Shown here piece after piece: positions 33,226-42,187 of a stretch of DNA of 64,000 bases. A program made the translations under genes and the position numbers. Source of the DNA: JANQOZ01 sp045106555. GTDB taxonomy: Bacteria > Pseudomonadota > Gammaproteobacteria > Xanthomonadales > SZUA-38. The stretch spans positions 1 through 64,000 of the forward strand of contig JBGCET010000005.1 in NCBI GenBank assembly GCA_045106555.1. Reading direction: 5' to 3'. Position 1 is the stretch's first letter. Each line of letters opens with the position of its first letter. The notes under the pieces are model-generated. The model was not told the origin of the DNA. It saw only the letters and a program-made list of their open reading frames with translations, and did no database searches.

Positions 33226-34628
33226 GCAAGCCTCCGGCAGTCAAAATTCGCATAGACGATTCGCCGGTGACTGGCGATGGTGGGCTGTACCAGAAAGAAG
33301 CCAAGATTTACCCGAAGGATGTCCAAGGCCGCTTTGCCCGACTGCGCAAACTCGCCATGGTGGTCTTGCTGGGCCTTTTTTACGGCGTCGTCTGGCTAAC
33401 CTTTGACGAGCGCCAGGCCGTGCTGTTTGATCTGCCTGCGCGCAAATTCTACCTGTGGGGCCTGACCCTTTGGCCACAGGATTTCATCTATCTTGCCCTG
33501 ACCCTCCTGCTGTTGGCGCTGTGCCTGTTTTTTTTCACCGCACTGGCAGGTCGACTCTGGTGTGGATATGCCTGCCCGCAAACGGTCTGGACCGAAGCTT
33601 TTATGCTGATTGAACGATGGGTGGAGGGAGACCGAAACCGACGTATCAAGCTGGACAAAGGCCCCCGCGATCGTGCGTTCGTTTACCGCAAAGCCCTCAA
33701 GCAGTTTTTGTGGGTCAGTTTTTCCCTGTGGACCGGAATGACGTTTGTTGGGTATTTCATGCCGGTTCGGGAACTGGTTGCCGGCATTATTAGTGCTGAC
33801 TTGCACCCCTGGGCCTGGTTTTGGTTTCTATTTTACGGTTTGGCCACCTATGGCAATGCGGGCTTCTTACGCGAACAGGTGTGCAAATACATGTGCCCCT
33901 ACGCCCGATTTCAAAGCGCCATGTTTGACCGGGACACGCTCATTATTGCCTACGACGAGCAGCGTGGTGAACCCAGGGGTGGCCGTCGACGCAGCGATGA
34001 CCGCGCTGACAAAGGGCTGGGCGACTGCATTGACTGCACACTTTGCGTTCAGGTCTGCCCCACGGGCATCGATATTCGCCAAGGCCTGCAATACGAGTGT
34101 ATTGCCTGCGCCGCCTGCATCGATGCGTGCGACCAGGTCATGGACAAAATGGACTACCCGCGCGGTCTGATTCGCTACTCCAGCGCGAACGCGTTGACCG
34201 GCAAAAAAACCCACGTAATACGACCACGGATGATGGTTTACGCCATCTTGTTACTGGTGATCAGCACCGGCATCGCCTGGTCGTTAGTCGAACGTACGCC
34301 GCTGCGGATGGAAGTGCTGCGCGACCGCAACGCGTTATACCGGGAGCTGCCTGATGGCTGGATTGAAAATGTGTATACCCTGCGCATCATTAACATGACC
34401 GAGACGCCAGCTCGCTACACCCTGGGCCTCAGCGGCAACATCGATATGACCCTGGACAAGCCTGAATTGACGGTAGCTGCCAACCAGGCCAGCGCGTTTC
34501 CTCTTCGCATTCGGGCGATACGCGGCGCCGCACTGGGCAGTTCGGAAATTACCCTGACGTTAACCCACGCTGCTGACCCTACGATCGAGGTCACCCGCAT
34601 CAGTAAAATTTTTCTACCGGTGAACTGA
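33222..34628 (+). CDS. ccoG: cytochrome oxidase accessory protein CcoG (RdxA/FixG)
   Basis: A 468-residue membrane iron-sulfur protein needed for cbb3 assembly, implicated in reducing Cu2+ to Cu+. It has about five helices. Cysteine clusters are CGYACPQTVW, CKYMCPYARF and the two ferredoxin-like 4Fe-4S motifs CIDCTLCVQVCPTGID and CIACAACIDACDQVM. A C-terminal immunoglobulin-like periplasmic domain (from about residue 360) matches the IG-like tail of CcoG/FixG. GTG 33222 starts inside the preceding stop. The stop overlaps the next gene by 1 base. Confidence 0.95.
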   Translation: MSKPPAVKIRIDDSPVTGDGGLYQKEAKIYPKDVQGRFARLRKLAMVVLLGLFYGVVWLTFDERQAVLFDLPARKFYLWGLTLWPQDFIYLALTLLLLALCLFFFTALAGRLWCGYACPQTVWTEAFMLIERWVEGDRNRRIKLDKGPRDRAFVYRKALKQFLWVSFSLWTGMTFVGYFMPVRELVAGIISADLHPWAWFWFLFYGLATYGNAGFLREQVCKYMCPYARFQSAMFDRDTLIIAYDEQRGEPRGGRRRSDDRADKGLGDCIDCTLCVQVCPTGIDIRQGLQYECIACAACIDACDQVMDKMDYPRGLIRYSSANALTGKKTHVIRPRMMVYAILLLVISTGIAWSLVERTPLRMEVLRDRNALYRELPDGWIENVYTLRIINMTETPARYTLGLSGNIDMTLDKPELTVAANQASAFPLRIRAIRGAALGSSEITLTLTHAADPTIEVTRISKIFLPVN

Positions 34629-34846
34629 TGAAAAAACCGCCAACAACCCCATCCGCAATCCGCTGGTATCGCGAACCCACGATGCAACTCGTTGCGGGAG
34701 TGCTTCTGAGCACCTTGATCTCAGGAATGGCAATGCTCAGCCTGGCCATAAGCGGTAACGACCCCCTGATCGTCAGTGACGATCAATATCAACAAATTCG
34801 CGACGACTTTCGCCTAACCCAACCCCGACAAGAAAGTGACGAGTAA
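34628..34846 (+). CDS. ccoH: short FixH/CcoH-like membrane protein
   Basis: A 72-residue protein in the ccoH position between ccoG and ccoI. It has an N-terminal basic tail, one membrane helix (MQLVAGVLLSTLISGMAMLS) and a short polar end (NDPLIVSDDQYQQIRDDFRL). FixH/CcoH proteins are usually about 150-170 residues with a periplasmic Ig-like domain. Here that domain is absent, so this is a naturally short variant or an anchor-only form. It overlaps ccoG by 1 base and ccoI by 11. The symbol rests on position and the helix, not on strong similarity. Confidence 0.7.
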   Translation: MKKPPTTPSAIRWYREPTMQLVAGVLLSTLISGMAMLSLAISGNDPLIVSDDQYQQIRDDFRLTQPRQESDE

Positions 34847-37325
34847 GGAATCGACACATTGGTTGGACAGCCAGGTGCGCGGCGAACAGCGTCAACATTG
34901 CTTTCACTGTCACGAGGTCATTCCCGCCGGTTTAACGTTGTCCATTACCTACAACAACACGTGTCAGTGGCTATGTTGCCATGGCTGCCAGGCCGTGGCC
35001 CAACTCATCATTGATGGTGGCCAGGGCGACTACTATCGATTTCGCGAAGGGCCGGCCGCGCGTCCGAACCTGGAAAAAGACCCATCCCGCTGGACGGCAT
35101 TTGACCCATCCACTCCGGTGGATGGCAGCGGTCTGGGCCAACTCTCGCTGTGGGTTGAAGGCATTCACTGTGGTGCCTGCAGTTGGTTGATCGAACACCA
35201 GCTGGCAAAGCTGCCTGGCGTTATCCAGATCAACGTTGATCCACAAACCGGCAGCACCGAGTGCACGTTCCACCCCAATCAAGTCAGTCAAAGCGACATC
35301 CTTCAACACATCGACTCGCTGGGATATTCGCCCCACCCTCTGTCGGAGGGCGCTCAACATGGCGCCCATCAACAAGAACACGCACGATTGCTGAAACAGC
35401 TGGCCATGGCCGGGCTGGGCATGATGCAGGTGTCCATGTTTGCCCTGGGGACATATATGGACCCGGTCAACGCCATGGACCCGGCCATAGAGCGGCTGCT
35501 ACAAGGGGTTTCCCTGCTGGTTGCCACGCCCGTCGTGTTTTATTCCGGCGCGAGCTTCTTATCGGGTGCCTGGCGCGCCGTCAAAAACCTCTCTCTGACC
35601 ATGGATGTCCCGGTGGCGCTGGCCCTGCTGTTGGCCTATGGCGCCAGTGTCGCTAACTTTTTTCGTGGTTCGGGCCCCACCTACTTTGAATCGGTCACCA
35701 TGTTTGTGTTCCTGTTGCTGGGCGCGCGGTTTATTGCCATGGGCGTGCGCCACAAAGCACTGGACGCCCAGAATGCCCTGCTCCCCATGTTGCCGGACAG
35801 CGTACTGCGCGTGTCCAGCGGCAAGCTGGTTGAGGTGCCATGCGGCGATATTCAGTGCGGCGACCTTATTCGAATAAGACCCGGTGATCGGGTGGCAGCA
35901 GACGGCATCATCGAACGTGGCTGCAGCACTCTGGAAGAAGCGCTGATCACTGGAGAATGCGAACCCAGGACTGTCGGCCAAGGCGACACCGTGCTTGCCG
36001 GCAGCGGTAACTTTGACGGCAGTGTAGATCTGCGCGTCACCCGAACCGGCGCCGAATGTTCTCTGTCCCAAGCCAGCGCGTTGCTCCATCGGGCTCGCTC
36101 AGAGCGGCCCCAACAGGTCCTGATCGCCAACACCGTATCGGCGTGGTTTATCGCCGCGGTCCTGATGATCGCCACCGCAACATTTATCTTATGGTGGCCA
36201 GCCGGTTTTGACACGGCCTTTTCTTGCACGCTGGCGGTATTGGTGGTTACCTGCCCCTGCGCCCTGTCCCTGGCCATTCCCGCTGCCCTGTCGGCGGCCA
36301 CCACCCGGCTGGCCCGCGCCGGCTTGCTGGTAAGCCGGCTGGATGCACTGCAGGTGTTGCCTGGCGTGACCTGCGTTCTCACCGATAAAACAGGCACGCT
36401 GAGTGAGGGCAAGCCCCGAATTACCGGCACTCACTTGGCAAACAACCACCCCAACCCCATCAACGAACAACAGCTGATGGGCTCAATGGCGGCCCTGGAG
36501 CAGCACAGCAAGCATCCGCTGGCCGCCGCGTTCAAAAACACTCAGCCGTTGGGCGAAGCCGGGGACGTGACGGTCCAGCCGGGTTTAGGCCTCAGTGGCA
36601 CATTGAACGGTCGGCGCCTTCGATTAGGCAATGCGGCCTTTGTTCAAGCGTCCACTGACCTGGGGTCCCCGCTGATTTTGGCCGATCACGAAGGAATACT
36701 TGGCTGGGCAGAGGTAGAAGACGCCTGGCGAGCCGACGCCGACTCGACCCTGGACCAGTTGAAGCACAGCGGCCTCAAGCGGGTTATTGCCAGCGGCGAT
36801 AGTTCGGCCAGAGTTGCCGCAGCCCAACAACACTTTGGTATTGATCAGGGTTTCGGCGACCTATCACCGGAAGACAAACTGGCCTTGCTGGCTCACCTGC
36901 AACGCCAGGGCGAGGTGGTATTGGCATTGGGTGATGGGGTTAACGACAGCGGTCTACTGGGCGGTGCTGACGTGTCAGTGGCGATGGCCCAAGGTGCAGA
37001 TCTGGCCAAAGCCAGCGCGGACGTAGTGCTGGCAGGTGAGAAACTCGGTGCCGTACTGACCCTGCATTCCGTGGCGCGAAAAACCCATCACATCATTCGA
37101 CAGAACCTTGCCTGGGCAGCGCTGTACAACCTGCTGGCGGTCCCCTTCGCGGCTGCCGGATTGATCGGGCCAGGGCTTGCGGCACTCGGAATGTCGATCA
37201 GCTCGCTGGTAGTCATTCTCAATGCCAGTCGGCTGTCGAAAGATCAGGCTCACCACTTGACAACAAAACCTTCGGACGCGTCGAGACCCGGTTCTGCCGC
37301 GTTGGTTCCAGGAACCCCCCGATGA
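34836..37325 (+). CDS. ccoI: copper-translocating P-type ATPase CcoI
   Basis: An 829-residue P1B-type ATPase that exports Cu+ across the inner membrane for loading into the cbb3 oxidase. An N-terminal cysteine-rich segment (CFHCHEVIPAG, CCHGCQAVAQ) precedes a heavy-metal-associated domain with GIHCGACSWLIE. Membrane helix 6 carries the CPC motif VVTCPCALSLAIP. The phosphorylation site is DKTGTLSEG, the HP motif is KHPLAAAF, and the hinge is GDGVNDSGLL. GTG 34836 starts within the preceding gene. The stop overlaps ccoS by 4 bases. Confidence 0.95.
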   Translation: MTSKESTHWLDSQVRGEQRQHCFHCHEVIPAGLTLSITYNNTCQWLCCHGCQAVAQLIIDGGQGDYYRFREGPAARPNLEKDPSRWTAFDPSTPVDGSGLGQLSLWVEGIHCGACSWLIEHQLAKLPGVIQINVDPQTGSTECTFHPNQVSQSDILQHIDSLGYSPHPLSEGAQHGAHQQEHARLLKQLAMAGLGMMQVSMFALGTYMDPVNAMDPAIERLLQGVSLLVATPVVFYSGASFLSGAWRAVKNLSLTMDVPVALALLLAYGASVANFFRGSGPTYFESVTMFVFLLLGARFIAMGVRHKALDAQNALLPMLPDSVLRVSSGKLVEVPCGDIQCGDLIRIRPGDRVAADGIIERGCSTLEEALITGECEPRTVGQGDTVLAGSGNFDGSVDLRVTRTGAECSLSQASALLHRARSERPQQVLIANTVSAWFIAAVLMIATATFILWWPAGFDTAFSCTLAVLVVTCPCALSLAIPAALSAATTRLARAGLLVSRLDALQVLPGVTCVLTDKTGTLSEGKPRITGTHLANNHPNPINEQQLMGSMAALEQHSKHPLAAAFKNTQPLGEAGDVTVQPGLGLSGTLNGRRLRLGNAAFVQASTDLGSPLILADHEGILGWAEVEDAWRADADSTLDQLKHSGLKRVIASGDSSARVAAAQQHFGIDQGFGDLSPEDKLALLAHLQRQGEVVLALGDGVNDSGLLGGADVSVAMAQGADLAKASADVVLAGEKLGAVLTLHSVARKTHHIIRQNLAWAALYNLLAVPFAAAGLIGPGLAALGMSISSLVVILNASRLSKDQAHHLTTKPSDASRPGSAALVPGTPR

Positions 37326-37486
37326 AGATTCTGTTTTTCCTGATCCCGCTGAGCCTGATCCTGCTCGCGATCGCGGTCTGGGGCTTTTTCTGGATGGTGC
37401 GACACCGACAGTTTGATGACCTTGAAACCGAGGGCTGGCGAATTCTCAGCGAGGATAACGAAGAAAAGCGATCGCCTCATGAATGA
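37322..37486 (+). CDS. ccoS: cbb3 oxidase maturation protein CcoS
   Basis: A 54-residue protein from ATG 37322 (overlapping the ccoI stop, ATGA) to TGA 37484-37486. One membrane helix (ILFFLIPLSLILLAIAVWGF) is followed by the CcoS-typical segment WMVRHRQFDDLETEGWRIL and a charged tail. CcoS is required for inserting heme and copper into cbb3 oxidase. Its small size and position after ccoI make the identification secure. Its end overlaps the next gene by 8 bases. Confidence 0.93.
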   Translation: MKILFFLIPLSLILLAIAVWGFFWMVRHRQFDDLETEGWRILSEDNEEKRSPHE

Positions 37487-38252
37487 GCCACTGACCATTA
37501 CAGCGGCATTTCTGGCCGGCCTGGCGGGCAGCGGGCATTGCTTGGGAATGTGTGGCCCGTTGGCAGTGATGGCGGGTTCAGGCGGTGGCAGACGCTCGCT
37601 GAGGGGCATTGGACTCCACAATGGGGGCAGACTCCTGGGCTATGCCGCCCTGGGCGCCGCAGTCGGCTGGCTGGGCATCGCCACCAGCGGTGGTCTTTCT
37701 GCTCATACCACAGGACCTGTGCTACGAGGGCTGTTGGGCGTTGTCCTGGCCTTGCTCGGTATTCAGCTTTTGGCACCTCAGCTTCGTTATAACCCCCTCA
37801 ATTGGGTAGGCCGGTTTATCGCGCCACCTATCTGGCGGCAACTTCAACCGATCGCGGTAAACCTTGCCCTGCGCGAAGACTGGCATTCGCAGATCGGTCG
37901 AGGAGTGCTTTGGGGATGGCTTCCCTGCGGCCTGGTATACAGCCTGCTGATGCTTGCCGCGGTTTCAGGCAGTGCCGCTGCCGGTGCTGGCGTCATGCTG
38001 GCCTTTGGGCTGGGAACCCTGCCGGCCATGTTGGGTGCCGGTCTTGCCGGCCGCCAGCTGCGCGGACTCAGTATTCACCGCCTGCGGCCGGTTATGGGCG
38101 CAGCAATGATTGCGGGAGGCCTCATCGTGGCGACGGTGCCGCTCACTCACCTATTGGGCGAGCATCATCACCCTGGGGGGGGCAGCGCATCTGGCCACGA
38201 GGGACATCAGGGACATCAAGACACTGGCACTGGCACCCATGCCAATTATTAG
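37479..38252 (+). CDS. sulfite exporter TauE/SafE-family membrane protein
   Basis: A 257-residue protein with about six helices, of the TauE/SafE or cytochrome-biogenesis-like family often found at the end of cco operons. The signature GSGHCLGMCGPLAVM lies in the first helix (residues 19-33). GWLPCGLVYSLL is the matching repeat in the middle, and both contain cysteines that could bind metal. The cytoplasmic or periplasmic end is His-rich (HHHPGGG...HEGHQGHQD), suggestive of copper handling. ATG 37479 overlaps ccoS by 8 bases. The frame continues upstream to 37413, but that would overlap ccoS deeply. Substrate is inferred, not shown. Confidence 0.85.
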   Translation: MNEPLTITAAFLAGLAGSGHCLGMCGPLAVMAGSGGGRRSLRGIGLHNGGRLLGYAALGAAVGWLGIATSGGLSAHTTGPVLRGLLGVVLALLGIQLLAPQLRYNPLNWVGRFIAPPIWRQLQPIAVNLALREDWHSQIGRGVLWGWLPCGLVYSLLMLAAVSGSAAAGAGVMLAFGLGTLPAMLGAGLAGRQLRGLSIHRLRPVMGAAMIAGGLIVATVPLTHLLGEHHHPGGGSASGHEGHQGHQDTGTGTHANY

Positions 38253-38254
38253 TC

Positions 38255-38905
38255 TCAATTCTCAAAATAGCCCACCTGATGCAGGCTTCGCACCAGGTTA
38301 GCCAGATTTCTGACGCCCATTTTTTCCATCATATGGGTCCGATGGATTTCCACCGTACGCTGGGAAATATCCAAATCCAGCGCCACCACCTTATTGGCTT
38401 TGCCTTCGGCAACCATCCCCATCACCTGCTGCTCTCTGGGCGTCAGTGATTCAATCCGTTGACGAATATCCAGCACATCCCCCGCCCGGCGCTGATCGTC
38501 GCGACACTCTTCCAGTGCCATCTGAACCCGATCCAACAACTCCTGATCACGAAAGGGTTTGGGCAAAAAATCCACTGCGCCTCGTTTCATGGCCTCTACC
38601 GCCATGGGGATATCGCCGTGGCCAGAGATGAAAATAATCGCCAAGTTAGTCACGCCCTCGCTGAGTAACTGCTCCTGAAGTTCAAGACCGCTCATTTGCG
38701 GCATCCTGACATCGAGAATTAACACGCCAGGGCGCTGATCATAGGCGTCGAGAAAATGCCGAGCTGAGGTGAAGGTCTGACAGGCGATCGATACCGTATC
38801 GAGCAGAAACGCGATAGCATCCCGGATCGCAGCATCATCATCTACCAGGTACACCGACGGAACATGAGCGCCTGCATTACTCGTCGAATTCCTGTTAGTA
38901 CTCAT
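38255..38905 (-). CDS. fixJ: FixJ-like two-component response regulator
   Basis: A 216-residue regulator. The receiver domain has the acidic pocket VDDD (residues 21-24), phosphoacceptor Asp65 in LILDVRMPQMSG, and KPF at the usual Lys site. The LuxR/FixJ-type DNA-binding domain has LTPREQQVMGMVAEGKANK and SQRTVEIHRTHMMEKMG. The domain order and length match FixJ, which activates microaerobic respiratory genes. Its start overlaps the kinase stop (TAATG), so the pair is coupled. The gene converges with the cbb3 operon, with 2 bases between the stops. Confidence 0.88.
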   Translation of the reverse strand: MSTNRNSTSNAGAHVPSVYLVDDDAAIRDAIAFLLDTVSIACQTFTSARHFLDAYDQRPGVLILDVRMPQMSGLELQEQLLSEGVTNLAIIFISGHGDIPMAVEAMKRGAVDFLPKPFRDQELLDRVQMALEECRDDQRRAGDVLDIRQRIESLTPREQQVMGMVAEGKANKVVALDLDISQRTVEIHRTHMMEKMGVRNLANLVRSLHQVGYFEN

Positions 38906-40056
38906 TACTTACTCTCCTCGGCCAGCGGTAAAGCCAACACAAAGCGGCTGCCGCCCAGCGGATTTTCTTCACACCATAAACGCCCGCCGTGGCGCCGCAT
39001 GATGGTTCGGCAAATCGATAATCCTATACCCATCCCAGCGGGCTTACTGGACTGGAAAGGCTCAAAAATCTTGTCCCGTTCAGCGGGTTCTACGCCACTC
39101 CCGTGGTCAACGACGGCCACCTGTATCTCACCATCCACAACGCCGGATTCAATCCGAAGGCCGCTACTGATCTGGCTCGGTCGAACCATGGCTTCCAGCC
39201 CGTTGCGAATCAGGTTAAGCAGCACCTGCTGAATCTGCACCGGGTCGATCTTTGGCTTTGGCAGATGGTCGGCAAGGTCCAGGCGGATTTCCGCCCCGCG
39301 ATCGCGAGCCTCCAATTCAGCCAGCGCCAGCAGCGCACGAATCACTCCATTGATGTCGTGTAGCGCTCTTGGAGTGTCCTCGCGCCGGGCCAATGCGCGA
39401 ATTCGCTCCACCACGTCACCCGCCCTGCCGGCCTGTTGGGATATTTGCTCCAATGCATAGTCCAGTTTTTCCAGCTGTGGCGGAGAGCTAACCAGGAGCC
39501 GGCGACCCGCATCGGCAAAGGTAGCCATGGCCGCCAATGGCTGATTGATCTCATGGGCAATGCCCGCACTCATTTCACCCAGAGTACTCGCCCGATGAAC
39601 ATTGGCCAGAGTTCGCTCCAGCTCCAGGGTGGTTTGTCGCTCCTTGTCCAAATCATTACGCAAGCGGTTGCGTGGCCTCAGGTCCTGCATGATGGCGACA
39701 AACATCCGCTGTCCGGCGTTATTCGCATCTCCAACTGACAGATGCAGCGGAAACTCTTCGCCGGATTGATGCCGACCAATCACTTCACGACCGATTCCTA
39801 TGATGCGCTCCTGACCGGTATCCATATATTGATGCATGTACCCATCGTGTTGATGACGATCGTGGTCGGACATCAAAATGCTCACGTTCTGACCGCAGGC
39901 CTGCGCCTCGGAATAACCAAACAGCTCCTGGGCCCCCTGGCTGAATAGCGCAATCATTCCATCGGCATCGCTGACCACAATGGCCTCTACCGCGGCATTC
40001 AGTAGTGCATCCAAAAGATCAGAGCGGTTCTTCAAAGAAATTATGCCGCTTTCCAT
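38905..40056 (-). CDS. fixL: FixL-like PAS sensor histidine kinase
   Basis: A 383-residue soluble kinase. Its PAS domain (about residues 12-125) carries the FixL heme-pocket pattern: His70 in QHDGYMHQY and Arg90 in IIGIGR, exactly 20 residues apart as in Bradyrhizobium FixL (His200/Arg220). A HisKA helix (GEMSAGIAHEINQPLAAM), N-box (VLLNLIRNGLEAM) and GHKL G-boxes (DHGSGVEP, GMGIGLSI) complete it. No transmembrane helix is seen. By family knowledge it would autophosphorylate when oxygen leaves the heme and pass phosphate to the FixJ-like partner. ATG 40056 has GGACAGG a few bases upstream. Adjacency to cco genes fits oxygen control. Confidence 0.88.
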   Translation of the reverse strand: MESGIISLKNRSDLLDALLNAAVEAIVVSDADGMIALFSQGAQELFGYSEAQACGQNVSILMSDHDRHQHDGYMHQYMDTGQERIIGIGREVIGRHQSGEEFPLHLSVGDANNAGQRMFVAIMQDLRPRNRLRNDLDKERQTTLELERTLANVHRASTLGEMSAGIAHEINQPLAAMATFADAGRRLLVSSPPQLEKLDYALEQISQQAGRAGDVVERIRALARREDTPRALHDINGVIRALLALAELEARDRGAEIRLDLADHLPKPKIDPVQIQQVLLNLIRNGLEAMVRPSQISSGLRIESGVVDGEIQVAVVDHGSGVEPAERDKIFEPFQSSKPAGMGIGLSICRTIMRRHGGRLWCEENPLGGSRFVLALPLAEESK

Positions 40057-40168
40057 AGCCTGTCCTAACTACGTAGTTTCCGAAGGTTAATAGGGATCAA
40101 TCCGGCTGGTGCAATCCAGCGTCACAATCGTACGCTTAGGTCCTCATCAAACCGCTATTGATACCTGT

Positions 40169-41137
40169 ATGCCGCCGATTATCATTGACATTGCCGACCC
40201 CGGCAGCGACCAGCAACCCGGCATCGAGGCGGCGCTGGCTTGCAGGCCTGAAGGCGGGCAGTTCGTGCTGTTTCACAATGTCTATCACCACTCCATCATT
40301 GACCAGTCCGACAGTGGCGATCAAGTGCTGGAGGAAATGCAGCAACTGTTGCTGCAATCGCGTCGCGGGCAGCTGGAAAAGCTTGCTGAGCAGCGATTTG
40401 CCGATGCCATCGACACCCACATCGTCTGGGCCCAGCGGGGCTGGCAAGAATTGATCCGATTTGCCATGGGCGTTTCAGCATCCATGGTTGTGACGCAGAC
40501 CAATCACCGAAATCGCTGGCAACGACTCACCTTGAGTAACGATGACTGGGAGACCATTCGGCATTGCCCCGTGCCATTGCTGCTGGCAAGGGCGGACGTT
40601 ACACCGCGATACCAGCAGGTCATTGCTGCTGTTGACCCACTCCACCTGGATGACAAACCGGCCTCCCTGGACCGAGCCATTGTCGCCAATGCCGCCCAGA
40701 TTTCCAGGGTTTTTGACGCAAAGCTGAAGGTCATCAATGTGGTCACACCGAGCCAGATGGCACCAATGGGTGGGCCGGAGTCCACAATGGTGGCTGTCAA
40801 CGTGTCGGATCACGTTATCGCTGCACACAGGGAAGCCACTGAACACCTGGCAGATACCGAAGGGGCTAAAAACGCTGAAGTGCTGGTAACCGTGGGTACC
40901 CCCGAAGAAGAAATCATTGAGCAGGCTAACGCAATGCCAGGGTCGCTGGTGGTGATGGGTGGAGTATCTCGTTCGCGACTGCAGCGTTTGCTAATTGGCA
41001 ACACGGCAGAGCGTGTATTGGATCAATTGACGGGCGATGTGCTGGTGATAAAACCCCAGGGGTTTGGCGAGGGACTGCCGGCCATCAATGCGCTGCTGAC
41101 CGCAAGCCTGACGAGCAAGGGCCCACTATTGATCTAA
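40169..41137 (+). CDS. tandem universal stress protein (UspE-like)
   Basis: A 322-residue protein with two USP domains, aligning with UspE in general plan. The first domain is degenerate and ends LSNDDWETIRHCPVPLLLAR. The second has the nucleotide-site signature GGVSRSRLQRLLIGNTAERV and ends GDVLVIKP. ATG 40169 places the first strand (PIIIDIADP) at the start. GTG 40109 is an alternative adding 20 unlike residues, and neither has a clear ribosome binding site. It is divergent from the sensor kinase and ends overlapping the ATP-grasp gene by 12 bases tail-to-tail. Stress-protein genes near cbb3 oxidase loci suggest a microaerobic regulon. Confidence 0.85.
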   Translation: MPPIIIDIADPGSDQQPGIEAALACRPEGGQFVLFHNVYHHSIIDQSDSGDQVLEEMQQLLLQSRRGQLEKLAEQRFADAIDTHIVWAQRGWQELIRFAMGVSASMVVTQTNHRNRWQRLTLSNDDWETIRHCPVPLLLARADVTPRYQQVIAAVDPLHLDDKPASLDRAIVANAAQISRVFDAKLKVINVVTPSQMAPMGGPESTMVAVNVSDHVIAAHREATEHLADTEGAKNAEVLVTVGTPEEEIIEQANAMPGSLVVMGGVSRSRLQRLLIGNTAERVLDQLTGDVLVIKPQGFGEGLPAINALLTASLTSKGPLLI

Positions 41138-41995
41138 CAACCACTGGTTGATTGCCCGCGCAAATGCGTGGGGCGCCTTGGACGACATTCGCAGATACAG
41201 GGAAGGCTCCACCAATTCCAACTCCATCAGCGCAAAACTGTCCTGAAAACCCACCATATCGACCCGAGCGTATAGGGGTTGTTCGGGTAATGCCCCGACA
41301 ATATCGGTGGCCGTAGTCATCATCTTGGCGTCAGGGTCGACTTCGGTTATTACACCGCCGTGCTCTTCTTGAACCCGAAAGTCCCCTCTGGCCGGTCGTT
41401 TATTAATGGCATGACTCAAAGCGCCAGCAAAAAAGAACAAGGAATATTCCCCTTCCGTGACGATTTGTTCCAGAAAGGGCTGAACCATGCTGGGCCGCCG
41501 GGAAAAGTTGCTGGCCAGTTGATCATTGAACTGCGCAGGCGTCAGTTTAAAGGTATCTTTGGCGCTGGCACCCAATTGTGGCTTTAATACCAGTTGGTCT
41601 GTTTCAAACTGCCTAGCACAGGCCTCCAGATCCTGACGGGTCACTCCCGTCAGCCAACGAGTCGGCACAATGCGGAGCCCGACCTGACTCAATTCCCTCA
41701 GATAGGTTTTGTCCAGATTCCAGCAAACCGTAGACAACGAATTCCCCAGCGGCGTGGCAGACCGCTCAATGGCCTTAAGCTGGGTGACGAAAGCCTCCGG
41801 GTGCTCGGTGTAGTCCCAGGGTGTTCGGATAACCACTGCGGCATATTTCGACCAGTCCACATTTTCACGCCAGGAAACCCATTGAACCGACCAACCCAGG
41901 TCGCTCAGTGGCTGCACGGCCAGGTGATCATCGCTGACGTGACCATGCAAATCATCGGTGGTCAAAAACGCAATGGGCAGATTTTTCTTGCTCAC
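41126..41995 (-). CDS. ATP-grasp domain protein
   Basis: A 289-residue protein resembling the ATP-grasp fold of glutathione-synthetase/RimK-like ligases. Visible pieces are the N-terminal pre-ATP-grasp strand (IAFLTTDD), VVIRTPWDY, an ATP-lysine-type strand LVLKPQLGASAKDTF, YSLFFFAGALSHAINKRP, and YARVDMVGF...ALMELELVEPSLYL with the acidic metal ligands. Such enzymes join a carboxylate to an amine or thiol, forming an acyl-phosphate from ATP. The substrate is unknown. It converges with the UspE-like gene and is divergent from the SRP RNA gene. Confidence 0.85.
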   Translation of the reverse strand: MSKKNLPIAFLTTDDLHGHVSDDHLAVQPLSDLGWSVQWVSWRENVDWSKYAAVVIRTPWDYTEHPEAFVTQLKAIERSATPLGNSLSTVCWNLDKTYLRELSQVGLRIVPTRWLTGVTRQDLEACARQFETDQLVLKPQLGASAKDTFKLTPAQFNDQLASNFSRRPSMVQPFLEQIVTEGEYSLFFFAGALSHAINKRPARGDFRVQEEHGGVITEVDPDAKMMTTATDIVGALPEQPLYARVDMVGFQDSFALMELELVEPSLYLRMSSKAPHAFARAINQWLLDQ

Positions 41996-41998
41996 AAC

Positions 41999-42028
41999 TT
42001 AACTCCTGTGGCCACTCACTGGTATACT
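41999..42028 (+). promoter_or_regulatory. promoter of the SRP RNA gene
   Basis: TATACT (42023-42028) is a strong -10. TTAACT (41999-42004), 18 bases upstream, is a partial -35. A GC-rich discriminator follows, as expected for stable RNA genes under stringent control. Transcription would start near 42035, about 20 bases before the folded RNA. Confidence 0.5.
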
Positions 42029-42054
42029 CGCGCTCCCGCTTACCGCGGGGCATT

Positions 42055-42173
42055 ATGGCGACCTTCGTCGGTCCCTTCGCAACGAAACATTGTGGACCCC
42101 GTCAGGCCCGGAAGGGAGCAGCGGCAACAGTGAACTCGTGTGCCGGAGTGTGGCTGGCGAAGGGAGCCACCAT
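42055..42173 (+). ncRNA. ffs: signal recognition particle 4.5S RNA (small type)
   Basis: The conserved SRP domain IV core GTCAGG-CCCGGAAGGGAGCAG (42101-42121) matches E. coli 4.5S RNA, with the partner strand TGTGCCGGAGTGTGGCTGG (42139-42156). The upstream arm CGCAACG is the same distance from the core as in E. coli. Outer pairing of ATGGC and CCTTCG (42055-42067) with CGAAGG and GCCACCAT (42159-42173) sets the ends, but a shorter form from about 42069 is possible. The RNA binds Ffh to target nascent membrane proteins. Confidence 0.93.
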
Positions 42174-42187
42174 CCCTTGCCTTCGCA

